From VFJL01 sp043721435 (GTDB lineage Bacteria > Pseudomonadota > Gammaproteobacteria > Burkholderiales > Nitrosomonadaceae): DNA of 21,151 bases. Positions 7,860 to 15,669 of this stretch are shown piece by piece (positions within the stretch are counted from its first letter, which is position 1; every line of letters begins with the position of its first letter). The position numbers and the translations under genes were made by a program. The notes beneath the pieces were generated by a model. It worked only from the letters and a program-made list of their open reading frames with translations, was not told the origin of the DNA and searched no databases. The DNA lies in the NCBI GenBank assembly GCA_043721435.1, contig JAYSQR010000057.1, positions 1 through 21,151 of the forward strand, in the 5' to 3' direction.

Positions 7860-8363
7860 ATGAATACAGCCAAAACTATTTTGAAAGCCAGGCCGGCAAA
7901 TGGTTACCAGGCGAAACTTGCCACACCGTTCGCGCTGCTCGGCATTCGCACCGAAGAAGACTGGTTGACCGACATCGAGTATCTGCCTCTCGATATACCC
8001 CCGCTGGTACCACAGAATTCGCTGGCCAGGGAAGTCTGTCAGCAGTTGCAGGCATATCTGGCTGATCCTGGTTTTATCTTTGATCTGTCGCTGCACATTG
8101 GCGGCACCATTCACCAGCGCGGGGTATGGCAGACCATACGGACGATTCCCTGTGGTGCCACCAGCAGTTATGCTGATATTGCCACACAATTGCATTCTGC
8201 TCCCCGCGCAGTGGGGCAAGCATGTGGCGCCAACCGGCTGCCGATCGTGATTCCCTGTCATCGCGTTATCGCCAAGAACGGCGGTTTGGGTGGATTCATG
8301 CATGCCAGCGACGGAGTTCCGCTTGCCATCAAACGCTGGCTGTTGCGCCATGAGTGCGCCTGA
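7860..8363 (+). CDS. ogt: Methylated-DNA-[protein]-cysteine S-methyltransferase
   Basis: This suicide enzyme transfers alkyl groups from O6-alkylguanine (and O4-alkylthymine) to its own cysteine. In the 167-residue product, the active site is IPCHRVI with C133 and H134, preceded by the helix-turn-helix RAVGQACGANRLP with the arginine finger R116. A GATSSYADIA segment precedes it and GGLGGFMHA follows. It lacks an Ada AraC-type domain, so it is the stand-alone Ogt/MGMT type. The ATG at 7860 has only a distant GAGG. A TTG at 7845, just after GAGG, is an alternative; the more distal in-frame starts give a basic non-conserved leader. The last 14 bases overlap xerD. The symbol ogt is by family resemblance only. 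Confidence 0.9.
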   Translation: MNTAKTILKARPANGYQAKLATPFALLGIRTEEDWLTDIEYLPLDIPPLVPQNSLAREVCQQLQAYLADPGFIFDLSLHIGGTIHQRGVWQTIRTIPCGATSSYADIATQLHSAPRAVGQACGANRLPIVIPCHRVIAKNGGLGGFMHASDGVPLAIKRWLLRHECA

Positions 8364-9261
8364 GCCCAATGCGGGATTACTGGATGAATTCTCTGATGCC
8401 TTGTGGCTGGAAGATGGTTTGTCGCGCAATACTCTGGAAAGCTATCGCAGCGATCTGAAAAAATTTGCTGAATGGCTGGAAAAGCAGAGTCGCAGTGACG
8501 GAGCGCTGCTGAACGCAACGCATACCGACCTGCTTGAGTTTCTCGCCTATAAAGTTTCGACCAGAGTCAAAGCCAGCACCACCAGTCGCGAGTTGTCGAG
8601 TCTGAAGCGCTTTTACCGCTTTCTGTTGCGCCAGGGAAAAATCCAGACTGATCCCAGTCTCAACATCGATACCCCAAAACTTCCGCGTATTCTGCCCAAG
8701 AGCTTGACTGAAGCAGAGGTGGAGGCATTGCTTACGGTACCTGATGTGGAGCGGCCATTGGGCTTGCGCGACCGCGCCATGCTGGAAGTACTCTATGCCA
8801 GCGGTTTGCGGGTATCGGAACTGGTCGCTCTGAAAGTTGCCCAGGTAAGCTCGAATATGGGCGTAGTGCGCGTAATGGGCAAGGGCAACAAAGAACGGCT
8901 GGCACCGCTGGGGGAAGAAGCGCTGGACTGGATAAGCCGCTATACCAGGGAAGCCCGGCCTGCATTACTGGGAGGGAAAATCAGCGATGCCTTATTCGTT
9001 ACCGCCCGCGGCGCAGCCATGACGCGCCAGGCGTTCTGGCACCTGATCAAGCGCTACGCGCGGTGCGCGGGTATCGACAAACCGCTGTCGCCGCATACCT
9101 TACGCCACGCTTTTGCCACCCACTTGCTCAATCACGGCGCTGACTTGCGCGTGGTGCAACTGTTGCTAGGTCATGCCGACATTTCCACTACGCAGATCTA
9201 CACCCATGTGGCACGCGAGCGGCTGAAGCAGCTCCATGCCAGACATCATCCGCGGGGATAA
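8350..9261 (+). CDS. xerD: Site-specific tyrosine recombinase XerD
   Basis: XerD acts with XerC at dif to resolve chromosome dimers at division. The 303-residue product has an N-terminal SAM-like core-binding domain (about 10-100) and a catalytic domain with the full set R154 (ASGLRVSEL), K178 (GKGNKER), H249-x2-R252 (SPHTLRHAF), H275 (LLGHADIST) and nucleophile Y284 (QIYTHV). These spacings match E. coli XerD closely and favour XerD over XerC. ATG at 8350 is chosen because upstream codons lie in the alkyltransferase gene and give non-conserved sequence. It overlaps that gene by 14 bases, suggesting coupling. Its stop is separated by one base from the stop of the convergent TPR gene. Confidence 0.93.
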   Translation: MSAPEPNAGLLDEFSDALWLEDGLSRNTLESYRSDLKKFAEWLEKQSRSDGALLNATHTDLLEFLAYKVSTRVKASTTSRELSSLKRFYRFLLRQGKIQTDPSLNIDTPKLPRILPKSLTEAEVEALLTVPDVERPLGLRDRAMLEVLYASGLRVSELVALKVAQVSSNMGVVRVMGKGNKERLAPLGEEALDWISRYTREARPALLGGKISDALFVTARGAAMTRQAFWHLIKRYARCAGIDKPLSPHTLRHAFATHLLNHGADLRVVQLLLGHADISTTQIYTHVARERLKQLHARHHPRG

Positions 9262-9262
9262 G

Positions 9263-10057
9263 CTATGCCTGCTTTTCCAGCAAGAAATACATGGTCTCCC
9301 GGACGGCGTCCTGAGCTGCTTCATAATCGGGGTTGAGTTTGAGCGCGTCACTGAATGCGGCTGCAGCTTGCTTGAGATCGCCTGACCCCATGTAGGCGAG
9401 GCCAAGTTTGTAGAAGGCTTCCGCGTCGTGACTTGAGATGGCGATTGCTTCCTGGTAGCAGTTGATGGCCACTTCATAGTTTTCGATCGAATAACAGACC
9501 AGGCCGAGATTGATCCACGCCGGGTATGACTCGGGGTTGAACGTCAGCGCCTTTTGGTAGGCGAAAGCGGCATTTACATTGTCGCCCATGCTCTGGAGCG
9601 CCACGCCCAATCCATAGTAGGCCGGGGCGAACAGTCCATCGAACTTGATCGCTTTCTTGAAATGCTCGCTGGCCTCGTCGAAACGGCCGCTCTGGTTGAG
9701 CAGCATGCCGATGTTGTTATGTGCCTGCACCAGTCGCGGAGCTGTCTGGAGTGCCTTGCTGTAGTGTTCCAGTGCCTCGTTGTCCATGTCGAGCATGGCA
9801 TAGGTGCGCGCCGTATTGTAGTGGCAAATGGCAACCCGCTTATCCCCTAAAGTTTTGCAGTTGCTCAGTATCTTCATGGCCTTGAGGAAGCAATTCAGCG
9901 CTTCCCGAGGGTTGCCTTGGTCACAGAGCAGATTCCCCGCACTCGTGAGTTCGGCAACCACATATCGCGCACCCTGGCTGGCAAGCGCAACGGAATGGGC
10001 GCTGTGGTTTTGTATTTGCGGAAATCTGAAACTGGGAGCGATGGCTTGAGCTAACAT
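9263..10057 (-). CDS. Tetratricopeptide repeat protein
   Basis: The 264-residue product consists mostly of about six consecutive TPR units from residue 39 to 255, each with the A-x3-Y/F...A-x3-P pattern, for example EALEHYSKALQTAP, EASEHFKKAIKFD and AAFAYQKALTFNP. TPRs form a superhelix for protein-protein contacts, so a scaffold or assembly role is possible but the partner is unknown. There is no signal peptide or enzymatic domain. ATG at 10057 is chosen; the frame continues to a TTG at 10120, and neither has a strong ribosome-binding site. It ends one base from the xerD stop, with no room for a terminator between them. Confidence 0.82.
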   Translation of the reverse strand: MLAQAIAPSFRFPQIQNHSAHSVALASQGARYVVAELTSAGNLLCDQGNPREALNCFLKAMKILSNCKTLGDKRVAICHYNTARTYAMLDMDNEALEHYSKALQTAPRLVQAHNNIGMLLNQSGRFDEASEHFKKAIKFDGLFAPAYYGLGVALQSMGDNVNAAFAYQKALTFNPESYPAWINLGLVCYSIENYEVAINCYQEAIAISSHDAEAFYKLGLAYMGSGDLKQAAAAFSDALKLNPDYEAAQDAVRETMYFLLEKQA

Positions 10058-10398
10058 TTTAAGCGGCCCTGAGTAATTTAACGGGATAGTGCGCAGGAGA
10101 TTTCCGTGTGCGGGGTGCAACAGTAGCTATCTGGGATGCTGCGAATTTCATCTCACTCTTCATTGCCAATTCACCTATTCTGTTCATGCCGACGGCGATA
10201 TCGCCATCTTGATGTTTTCAGCTTCTGCAGGAATCAGAGTCTGTGAAAACATCAGCATTACAATAATTATCGGCAGCAGTCTGGAGACCTTTAGCCTTTG
10301 GGGGACAATTTTTTAGCCCAACGGACGATGCAAGTGCAATCTTATCGATGGGCTGAAAGAGAGTAATTTGAACCCGGCCCGTTAATCAGAGCGGTTCC
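10058..10398. other. Gene-free stretch upstream of the TPR gene with a long inverted repeat
   Basis: No convincing gene lies here; the short open frames lack ribosome-binding sites. It contains a perfect 11-bp inverted repeat TGATGTTTTCA (10210-10220) and TGAAAACATCA (10244-10254), separated by 23 bases, and a weaker 6-bp pair AGCCCA (10315-10320) with TGGGCT (10349-10354). The 11-bp repeat is about 150 bases upstream of the TPR start and could be an operator or a transcript hairpin; its function is unknown. Confidence 0.45.
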
Positions 10399-10860
10399 TT
10401 AGGGGCATTTCTTGTGGATAGCGTACTGCTGTCCGTTCCAACGCCAGACTGGAAAGCAGTTTCCTGTGCCATTGATTTCGATGTCAGGGTAACCATTGTT
10501 CCTGGTTTTCAACAGGGTGTATTGACCGGGAAAACCGAATTGCGACTTCCACTGACCGCTGCGATTCTTGATGTACAGGTTCATGTAAACACCCGCCATC
10601 CCGCCCATGCAGTTGCCGTAGACTTTGGTAAACACCTCGGGTTGGCCATCGCCATTCAGATCATCCAACTCGGCGTCGAAGTCGACAGATTCATTGCAGG
10701 TCTTCTCGAAATATTTTCCTTTGGTTGCCTTGAGCTTGCCGGCTGTGGCTTCTGCGATGACCTTGGCATCCGCTGGATAGGCAGGCGGCGCGGCGATGGC
10801 GGTAGGAGCATGTGAAAGAGCCAGGGTAAACAGCGCAGCGCAAAGTCGATAGAGATGCAT
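10399..10860 (-). CDS. Small exported hypothetical protein with an FG-GAP-like DLNGDGxPEV motif
   Basis: This 153-residue protein has a Sec-type signal peptide (MHLYRLCAALFTLAL... with likely cleavage after AIAA near residue 24). The mature part has four cysteines (55, 84, 135, 152), enough for two disulphides, and DLNGDGQPEV at 67-76, a calcium-loop-like sequence seen in FG-GAP/VCBS repeats and EF-hand loops. It is expected in the periplasm. The ATG at 10860 is preceded by a GAGGTG ribosome-binding site, better placed than the GTG three codons upstream. The function is not recognised. It is a single gene, followed by the gene-free stretch. Confidence 0.75.
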   Translation of the reverse strand: MHLYRLCAALFTLALSHAPTAIAAPPAYPADAKVIAEATAGKLKATKGKYFEKTCNESVDFDAELDDLNGDGQPEVFTKVYGNCMGGMAGVYMNLYIKNRSGQWKSQFGFPGQYTLLKTRNNGYPDIEINGTGNCFPVWRWNGQQYAIHKKCP

Positions 10861-10961
10861 AGTGCCCACCTCGTTGAAGTGAAAGATAATATGTTTCCTT
10901 GATAGACCAGATTCGGTCGCGTCATGGAACGCGGCGGTGCAACATCGGCGGTACTGCGGTG

Positions 10962-11651
10962 TCAGGCAGCATGATCACACAATTCCAGCTCGTGGATCTC
11001 CAGGTAGGCCAGCGGACCGGCGATGCGTGTTGAATATGAACGAATATCAATGCCGCGCGTGAATCGCGGCCCGTCAGTGACCAGTGTGTGATATTCGCCT
11101 TTTTCACCGCACAGGTCCAGACCGGTCTGCTCACGAATGCTGCGCAACTCGGTAAGCGCCGAGTCATTCAACTCCCGGCCAATCCAGCTCTCATCAAGCC
11201 AATGTGTTTTAACACAGGAAAAACGCGCCTTGAACCCTCTGTCCAGCAATTGTTGCAGCAAGGTATTTTGATCGCGCCCCCACAGAGGCGTATGCATGCT
11301 CATTCCAACGGGACGGCTCCGCTCGCGTATCCAGTTTAGATTTCCGTTCACTGCCGCGATGTCGCCGGTGATCACGCAGTCAATGCCCATTTCATCGCGT
11401 AGCCTGCGCAAGCTGGTCTCGTAACTCTGCTCGAACGGTGCGCTGATGGGCAACACATAGTGTGGCAGCGCTAATGCCTGAGCCTGCATTTTGATGAAGC
11501 TCAGCGGATGCGCCAAAAAATCCGGTTCCGGTGGCGCGAACGTAACGAGGCAGCAAACGCAGTAACCGTTCTGCTCGGCCTCATGCAATGCCATCGCAGA
11601 ATCTTTGCCGCCTGTCCAGAGCATGGCGGCGCTTTGCACGGGATCAACCAT
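10962..11651 (-). CDS. DUF71/Dph6-like ATP pyrophosphatase
   Basis: This 229-residue protein belongs to the adenine nucleotide alpha hydrolase (PP-loop) superfamily, COG2102 type, related to eukaryotic and archaeal diphthine-ammonia ligase. The PP-loop is WTGGKDSAM (residues 12-20), and the family signature CGEKGEYHTLVTDGP lies at 181-195. Bacteria do not make diphthamide, so the substrate here is unknown; these enzymes adenylate a carboxylate or similar group and usually transfer nitrogen or sulfur. The ATG at 11651 is chosen: the frame opens further to a GTG at 11726, but the added residues are Arg/Cys-rich and unlike the family. It follows a methyltransferase gene on the same strand at 127 bases. 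Confidence 0.85.
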   Translation of the reverse strand: MVDPVQSAAMLWTGGKDSAMALHEAEQNGYCVCCLVTFAPPEPDFLAHPLSFIKMQAQALALPHYVLPISAPFEQSYETSLRRLRDEMGIDCVITGDIAAVNGNLNWIRERSRPVGMSMHTPLWGRDQNTLLQQLLDRGFKARFSCVKTHWLDESWIGRELNDSALTELRSIREQTGLDLCGEKGEYHTLVTDGPRFTRGIDIRSYSTRIAGPLAYLEIHELELCDHAA

Positions 11652-11777
11652 GGGGCCGCACCGCCGACAAGCAGAGCATTTCCTTGGTGAACTGCGCCTC
11701 CTTGTTTGGCGCCTTGAACGTTTCACTGAGCATGAGCGTTGCCATCGGTAGGTTGCGGGGTCTCGAGTTGAGCGGTG

Positions 11778-12494
11778 TCAGATTTCCGCCACTGCGGAGC
11801 GTGAGAATAACAGCGTGTAATGCTGCGCGTGGCGGCTGATTAGACGGGTGGAGTTCAAGCCCCCTGCTATGGCCATCTCCCGTAGGGTGGAGAGGCACTC
11901 GGGGTAATCGTAATCGTGCACATGGGTGCAGGCTTCCTCCAGTCGATCCGGCGGCACCTTGCTCCAATTCTCCCGCATAGATTGCAGATAGCCGTCCAGA
12001 TAGCTTTCCCGGCTCTGGTTTTCCTCGCGCACCACATCCACCATGATCAACCAGCCATTTGCTGACAGACAGCGCCCGGCCGCACGAAAAAAGCGCGCCT
12101 TTTCTTCCGGCAGCAGATGATGAATCGCAAAGCCGGTGAAGAGAACATCCCAGGTTTGGTCGGTCGACTCGACCGCCGCCAGCAGGTCCCCATGGGTCAG
12201 AATGACCTGACCGGGCAATCCCGCCAGATACTCACGCGCTTCCGCCAGCGCTGCCTCAGACAAATCCACCCCTTGATAGATCGCGGGCGGCAAGCGCTGC
12301 AGGCAAGGCGCCAGATAGCGTGCATTGCCGCAGCCTAGATCCAGCAGGCGATACTGTTCCCGATCATTGCGCAATCGCAGCAGCTCCTCGACCCCGGCAT
12401 AGATCTCCTGATGGGACATGTAATTGAACTCCGTGATCAAGTCATACAGCGACCAGGAGCGTGTGAAGATGGCAGTGGAGTCGGCGGAGGTCAT
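11778..12494 (-). CDS. Class I SAM-dependent methyltransferase
   Basis: The 238-residue product has the Rossmann methyltransferase motifs: motif I LLDLGCGNARYL (about 50-61), the acidic residue ending motif II in YQGVDLS, a GDLLA segment, and the post-core helix FAIHHLLPEEKARFFRAAGRCL followed by NGWLIMVDVV. No substrate-specific domain is recognisable; it resembles methyltransferases acting on small molecules or lipids. The ATG at 12494 is preferred over a TTG four codons upstream; neither has a good ribosome-binding site. It lies downstream of the PhoX-like gene (42 bases) and upstream of the DUF71 gene on the same strand, so the three may form an operon. Confidence 0.85.
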   Translation of the reverse strand: MTSADSTAIFTRSWSLYDLITEFNYMSHQEIYAGVEELLRLRNDREQYRLLDLGCGNARYLAPCLQRLPPAIYQGVDLSEAALAEAREYLAGLPGQVILTHGDLLAAVESTDQTWDVLFTGFAIHHLLPEEKARFFRAAGRCLSANGWLIMVDVVREENQSRESYLDGYLQSMRENWSKVPPDRLEEACTHVHDYDYPECLSTLREMAIAGGLNSTRLISRHAQHYTLLFSRSAVAEI

Positions 12495-12536
12495 GGACTG
12501 TGGCAAAAGATGTGAGGTTAATGGGGGTGGAGAGGG

Positions 12537-14510
12537 CTAGTCTTCATCACGCTCATTGTGGACTTCTTCCTTGGGACGTTTGATCGCCGGCAGGCCGCCA
12601 ATGTAGCCAACGGCGCCGCGCTGATCGATGCCGGTGCGGAAGGCATCAAAGCCCGGAATCTTGCGCTGATAACCGCGCAGGTCTGCTGCGGCACCAGGGT
12701 GCTGGATATTGGACATGAGATAGGCAAAGCCATTCAAGTTATCCACTGCCTGCAGGCCAGTCCACTCCGCGCCGGCACGATTAGTGGCGATACGCGTGGC
12801 CTTCTTGCTGTCGACGTTGTATGCCCACAGGAAGTTGTTCAGATGGTTGCCGCTGTCTTCGCCAATGAACAGGGTGCGCATGGCATCGGAGTACTTGAGG
12901 TTGTCCGGGTTGGCTATTTTGTCGGTATCGCACTTGTCGTGGCGGCCATAAGTAGTTTGCGCGGCCGGTTTCCGGGCGCCCATGAGCAGGGCTTGCAGAT
13001 CCGCAGCCACCCACTGGCTGCGGATCGGACTGCCGGATGTATCCACTTGACCGCCTTGCAGATTGGATTGGTAGACGATACCGCATTCCAGATCCCTTGG
13101 GTCGCCTGTGAGGCGAATGTCATCCTGCGGACGTTCGCCATTCTGAGCGACCAGCATGCCCTGCTGCACATAGGACATGGCGAGGTACAGCTTCTTGTCG
13201 GCTTTGCTGGAGGTTGCGCCTTCCATCCTGGTGAACTCGGTGGTTGCGCCGAGGAAGGCGGCGAAACGGCGGGTTTCCAGAAAAGCGGCGGCTTGTTCCA
13301 TGCCGTGTTTGAGCTTCAGGTATTCCAGAGCGGTGCTGCCGCCAGTGCCGGTGTAGGTGTAAACCGGTTTAAAGCCGGCATAGGCTGCCGGATTGGCCCG
13401 GTATGCGGTGTTGCTGGCAACTTCAAAGATATCGGAGAACCTGATGCCATTGGCTACCAGCGCATCGATTTCGCTGTTGGCAGCGTGACCGAGTTTGATC
13501 CACTGAATGTCGAACTGGCCGCCATTAGTGGCGTCAGTCTGCTGCAATTTGGCGGCATACAGGCTGCCGCTGGTTAGATCTCTGGGTCTGTCGGCAACGA
13601 ACATGGTCAGCACCACATCATTGCCGTCATCACCCTTGTAGGCGGTTCTGCTATCTGGCATGACATGCGCCAGCTCATTGGACAGGCGTCCCATGGCGTA
13701 ATGCTTGGCAACTTCGGTGTTTCCGCTTGAATTAACGCTAACTTCGGTGATCATCCCGTATCTGTATGGATTGGCGCCGCCGGGCGAGATCTGTCCGGGA
13801 GTCATGCGATACAGGTTCATGGCAGTTAACGGCTTGTTTTCAAAAAAGCGTGCGTCGGGCTCATATTCCTCGCCACCGATATGCGTGTTCCATGGGGTCA
13901 GTTCACCAGCACAAGGAGTCCACAGGCCCTCCACGCCGCTCATATCCACGTTTTGCAAATTGAAGGCGGTCAGTCTGCCGGTGCGAGGATCTTGCTTGAG
14001 GGAAGCCAGGTTCATTACCATGGGCAGGGCGCCGTACATATCGAGCATGGGTTTGCCGGGATCGGCATTGGGTGCTTCGGTATCGTACTCCAGATGCGTT
14101 AGCAGGAAAATGTTACCGCCCTGTTGCATGAGGGAATTGGCATCGGGACTATGCGCATGGAATGGACCTTGCGCCGTGGCGCCGGTTTCGCTGATCCGGG
14201 CGGTTTGCAGTACGTTGCCATTTTTGTTGACGATGGCACCCGCTTTCCAATCGCCAATCTGGTCGCCAGAGCTATACAGTACGTTGTAAGTCAGCGGGTA
14301 AGCGACTTTGCGCCCATCGGCATAGGTCACGATTGCGCTGGATTCGGTATAAGCCCTTTGCTGCTGCATGACGCTCACCGGTGCCTTGGTTTCGGTGAAT
14401 TCCACGCTCAGCACGGGCACATCTGCCATCACCAATGGGGCATATAGACTGAACAATACGATACTGACAATCAATTTGCGCTGCATAAGGACAGAGGGAA
14501 TCAGGCTCAT
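12537..14510 (-). CDS. PhoX-family (DUF839) alkaline phosphatase-like exported protein
   Basis: PhoX enzymes are periplasmic or extracellular monomeric phosphatases with an Fe-Ca centre that release phosphate from organic esters. The 657-residue product carries the family hallmark CAGELTPWNTHIGGEEY (about 200-216) and, near the C-terminus, NPDNLKYSD followed by LFIGEDSG. The N-terminus MQRKLIVSIVLFSLYAPLVMA looks like a Sec signal, cleaved after VMA; I see no twin-arginine motif, although known PhoX enzymes use Tat. The start is uncertain: ATG at 14510, TTG at 14522 (GGTGAG just upstream) or ATG at 14486. No PHO box was seen upstream. Phosphatase activity is inferred from family membership. 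Confidence 0.85.
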   Translation of the reverse strand: MSLIPSVLMQRKLIVSIVLFSLYAPLVMADVPVLSVEFTETKAPVSVMQQQRAYTESSAIVTYADGRKVAYPLTYNVLYSSGDQIGDWKAGAIVNKNGNVLQTARISETGATAQGPFHAHSPDANSLMQQGGNIFLLTHLEYDTEAPNADPGKPMLDMYGALPMVMNLASLKQDPRTGRLTAFNLQNVDMSGVEGLWTPCAGELTPWNTHIGGEEYEPDARFFENKPLTAMNLYRMTPGQISPGGANPYRYGMITEVSVNSSGNTEVAKHYAMGRLSNELAHVMPDSRTAYKGDDGNDVVLTMFVADRPRDLTSGSLYAAKLQQTDATNGGQFDIQWIKLGHAANSEIDALVANGIRFSDIFEVASNTAYRANPAAYAGFKPVYTYTGTGGSTALEYLKLKHGMEQAAAFLETRRFAAFLGATTEFTRMEGATSSKADKKLYLAMSYVQQGMLVAQNGERPQDDIRLTGDPRDLECGIVYQSNLQGGQVDTSGSPIRSQWVAADLQALLMGARKPAAQTTYGRHDKCDTDKIANPDNLKYSDAMRTLFIGEDSGNHLNNFLWAYNVDSKKATRIATNRAGAEWTGLQAVDNLNGFAYLMSNIQHPGAAADLRGYQRKIPGFDAFRTGIDQRGAVGYIGGLPAIKRPKEEVHNERDED

Positions 14511-14560
14511 ATCATTGTTCAAAATCTCACCAGGCTAGTGCAACTCAGGATAATCCTTTT

Positions 14561-14608
14561 CCACGTAAAAACAAATCACGTGGCCATACTCATCTCGACT
14601 CTGTACAG
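14561..14608. promoter_or_regulatory. Palindromes in the phoX-like/tadA divergent region
   Basis: The 130 bases between the divergent PhoX-like and tadA starts hold CCACGT...ACGTGG (14561-14566 and 14578-14583, 11-base spacer) and the perfect palindrome CTGTACAG (14601-14608). They are candidate regulator sites. A possible -10 box TAAAAT at 14629-14634 is only 6 bases before the tadA ATG, hinting at a very short or leaderless transcript. No regulator can be named. Confidence 0.3.
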
Positions 14609-14640
14609 TAGCATTAGATTATCTGGGTTAAAATTTACTG

Positions 14641-15162
14641 ATGAACATTAAAGCGGTTTCTTCAGCGGCGCCCAACCCGCATGAGCTGGAGAGTGATGAC
14701 ATTGATTTCATGCGCGCAGCGCTCGATCTTGCCCAGCAGGCGCGGGATGCAGGCGAGGTGCCAGTGGGTGCGGTGGTAGTGAAGGACGGGACGATCATTG
14801 GTCGTGGTTACAATCGGCCGATCTCGGCCGCCGATCCGACCGCCCATGCCGAGGTGATGGCGCTACGCGATGCCGCGCGTCATCTTGGCAATTACCGTCT
14901 GATGGACTGCATGCTTTATGTGACACTGGAGCCTTGCACCATGTGTGTCGGTGCGATTTTCCACGCGCGCATTGCGCGGCTGGTTTACGGCGCAAAAGAT
15001 CCCAAGACCGGCGCCTGCGGCAGCGTAATTGATTTGCCGGCGGAGACATGGCTCAACCACCACTTGCAGATGACTGGCGGTGTGCTGGCGGAAGAAACAG
15101 GGGATCTGCTGAAACAGTTTTTTGCGCAACGCCGCAAGGCAGCTCGAGCGACAGATCAATGA
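14641..15162 (+). CDS. tadA: tRNA(adenine-34) deaminase TadA
   Basis: TadA deaminates A34 to inosine in the anticodon of tRNA-Arg(ACG), allowing it to read CGU, CGC and CGA. The 173-residue product has the zinc-dependent deaminase motifs: HAE at 69-71 (H69 zinc ligand, E71 proton shuttle) and PCTMC at 98-102 (C99 and C102 zinc ligands). The substrate loop segment N-Y-R-L follows HAE as usual. The conserved fold starts near DIDFMRAAL (residue 20), so the first about 19 residues may be an extension; an internal ATG at codon 24 would cut into the first helix. The stop overlaps the next start as ATGA. Confidence 0.93.
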   Translation: MNIKAVSSAAPNPHELESDDIDFMRAALDLAQQARDAGEVPVGAVVVKDGTIIGRGYNRPISAADPTAHAEVMALRDAARHLGNYRLMDCMLYVTLEPCTMCVGAIFHARIARLVYGAKDPKTGACGSVIDLPAETWLNHHLQMTGGVLAEETGDLLKQFFAQRRKAARATDQ

Positions 15163-15644
15163 AAATCGTCATCAGCATCCCGGAGCAAGTGCTGAATCTG
15201 CTGGATTGCAGCGACAAGGTGACCCGGCATTACCGCGTTTCCACCGCTAAAAACGGGGCAGGGCAGCAGCGCGGCAGTTTTTGCACTCCGCTGGGCAAAC
15301 ACGTCATTCGCGCCATGATCGGCGCGGGTCAGCCGGTTAACACGGTGTTCATCAAGCGCCGACCGACCGGTGAAATTTATACGCCTGAACTAGGCGCACG
15401 CTATCCGGGGCGCGACTGGATACTAACGCGGATACTGTGGCTTTCCGGCTGCGAGCGCGGCTTCAATCGCCTAGGGCTGGTGGATACCATGCGCCGTTAC
15501 ATCTATATCCACGGCAGCCCGGATAGTGCGGAAATGGGCAAACCGGGCTCGATCGGCTGCATCCGCATGCATAACTGCGATTTGCTGGAATTGTTCGACT
15601 TGGTGGAGACTGGAACGGAAGTCGAAATAACAGGCCAGTCTTGA
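15159..15644 (+). CDS. L,D-transpeptidase-fold (YkuD) protein without signal peptide
   Basis: The 161-residue product carries the YkuD catalytic pattern: H118-G119-S, then GKPGSIGCIRM (128-137) with C134 as the nucleophile and R136. The family consensus there is S-H-G-C-[IV]-R; here isoleucine replaces the histidine. L,D-transpeptidases cross-link peptidoglycan at meso-diaminopimelate or attach lipoproteins to it, which requires export, yet MKIVISIPEQVLNLLD is not a Sec signal. Location and activity are therefore uncertain. The start is the ATG overlapping the tadA stop by 4 bases, so translation is probably coupled to tadA. The open frame continues 37 codons upstream, but that is tadA sequence. 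Confidence 0.85.
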   Translation: MKIVISIPEQVLNLLDCSDKVTRHYRVSTAKNGAGQQRGSFCTPLGKHVIRAMIGAGQPVNTVFIKRRPTGEIYTPELGARYPGRDWILTRILWLSGCERGFNRLGLVDTMRRYIYIHGSPDSAEMGKPGSIGCIRMHNCDLLELFDLVETGTEVEITGQS

Positions 15645-15669
15645 TTGACCGGGACATTCCGTAGAGATT

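Noticed and set aside
7785..8429. 214-codon minus-strand frame opposite the alkyltransferase gene
   Set aside because: Antisense to the PCHRVI active site and the helix-turn-helix; not a plausible gene.
11644..11745. 33-codon minus-strand frame whose stop overlaps the DUF71 start (ATGGTTGA)
   Set aside because: It could be a coupling leader peptide, but no ribosome-binding site precedes its ATG and the sequence has no recognisable feature.
12558..13577. 339-codon plus-strand open frame opposite the PhoX-like gene
   Set aside because: Antisense shadow of a conserved coding region; no family resemblance.
14511..14640. PHO box upstream of the PhoX-like gene
   Set aside because: I looked for paired CTGTCAT-like repeats on both strands and found none; only unrelated palindromes are present.
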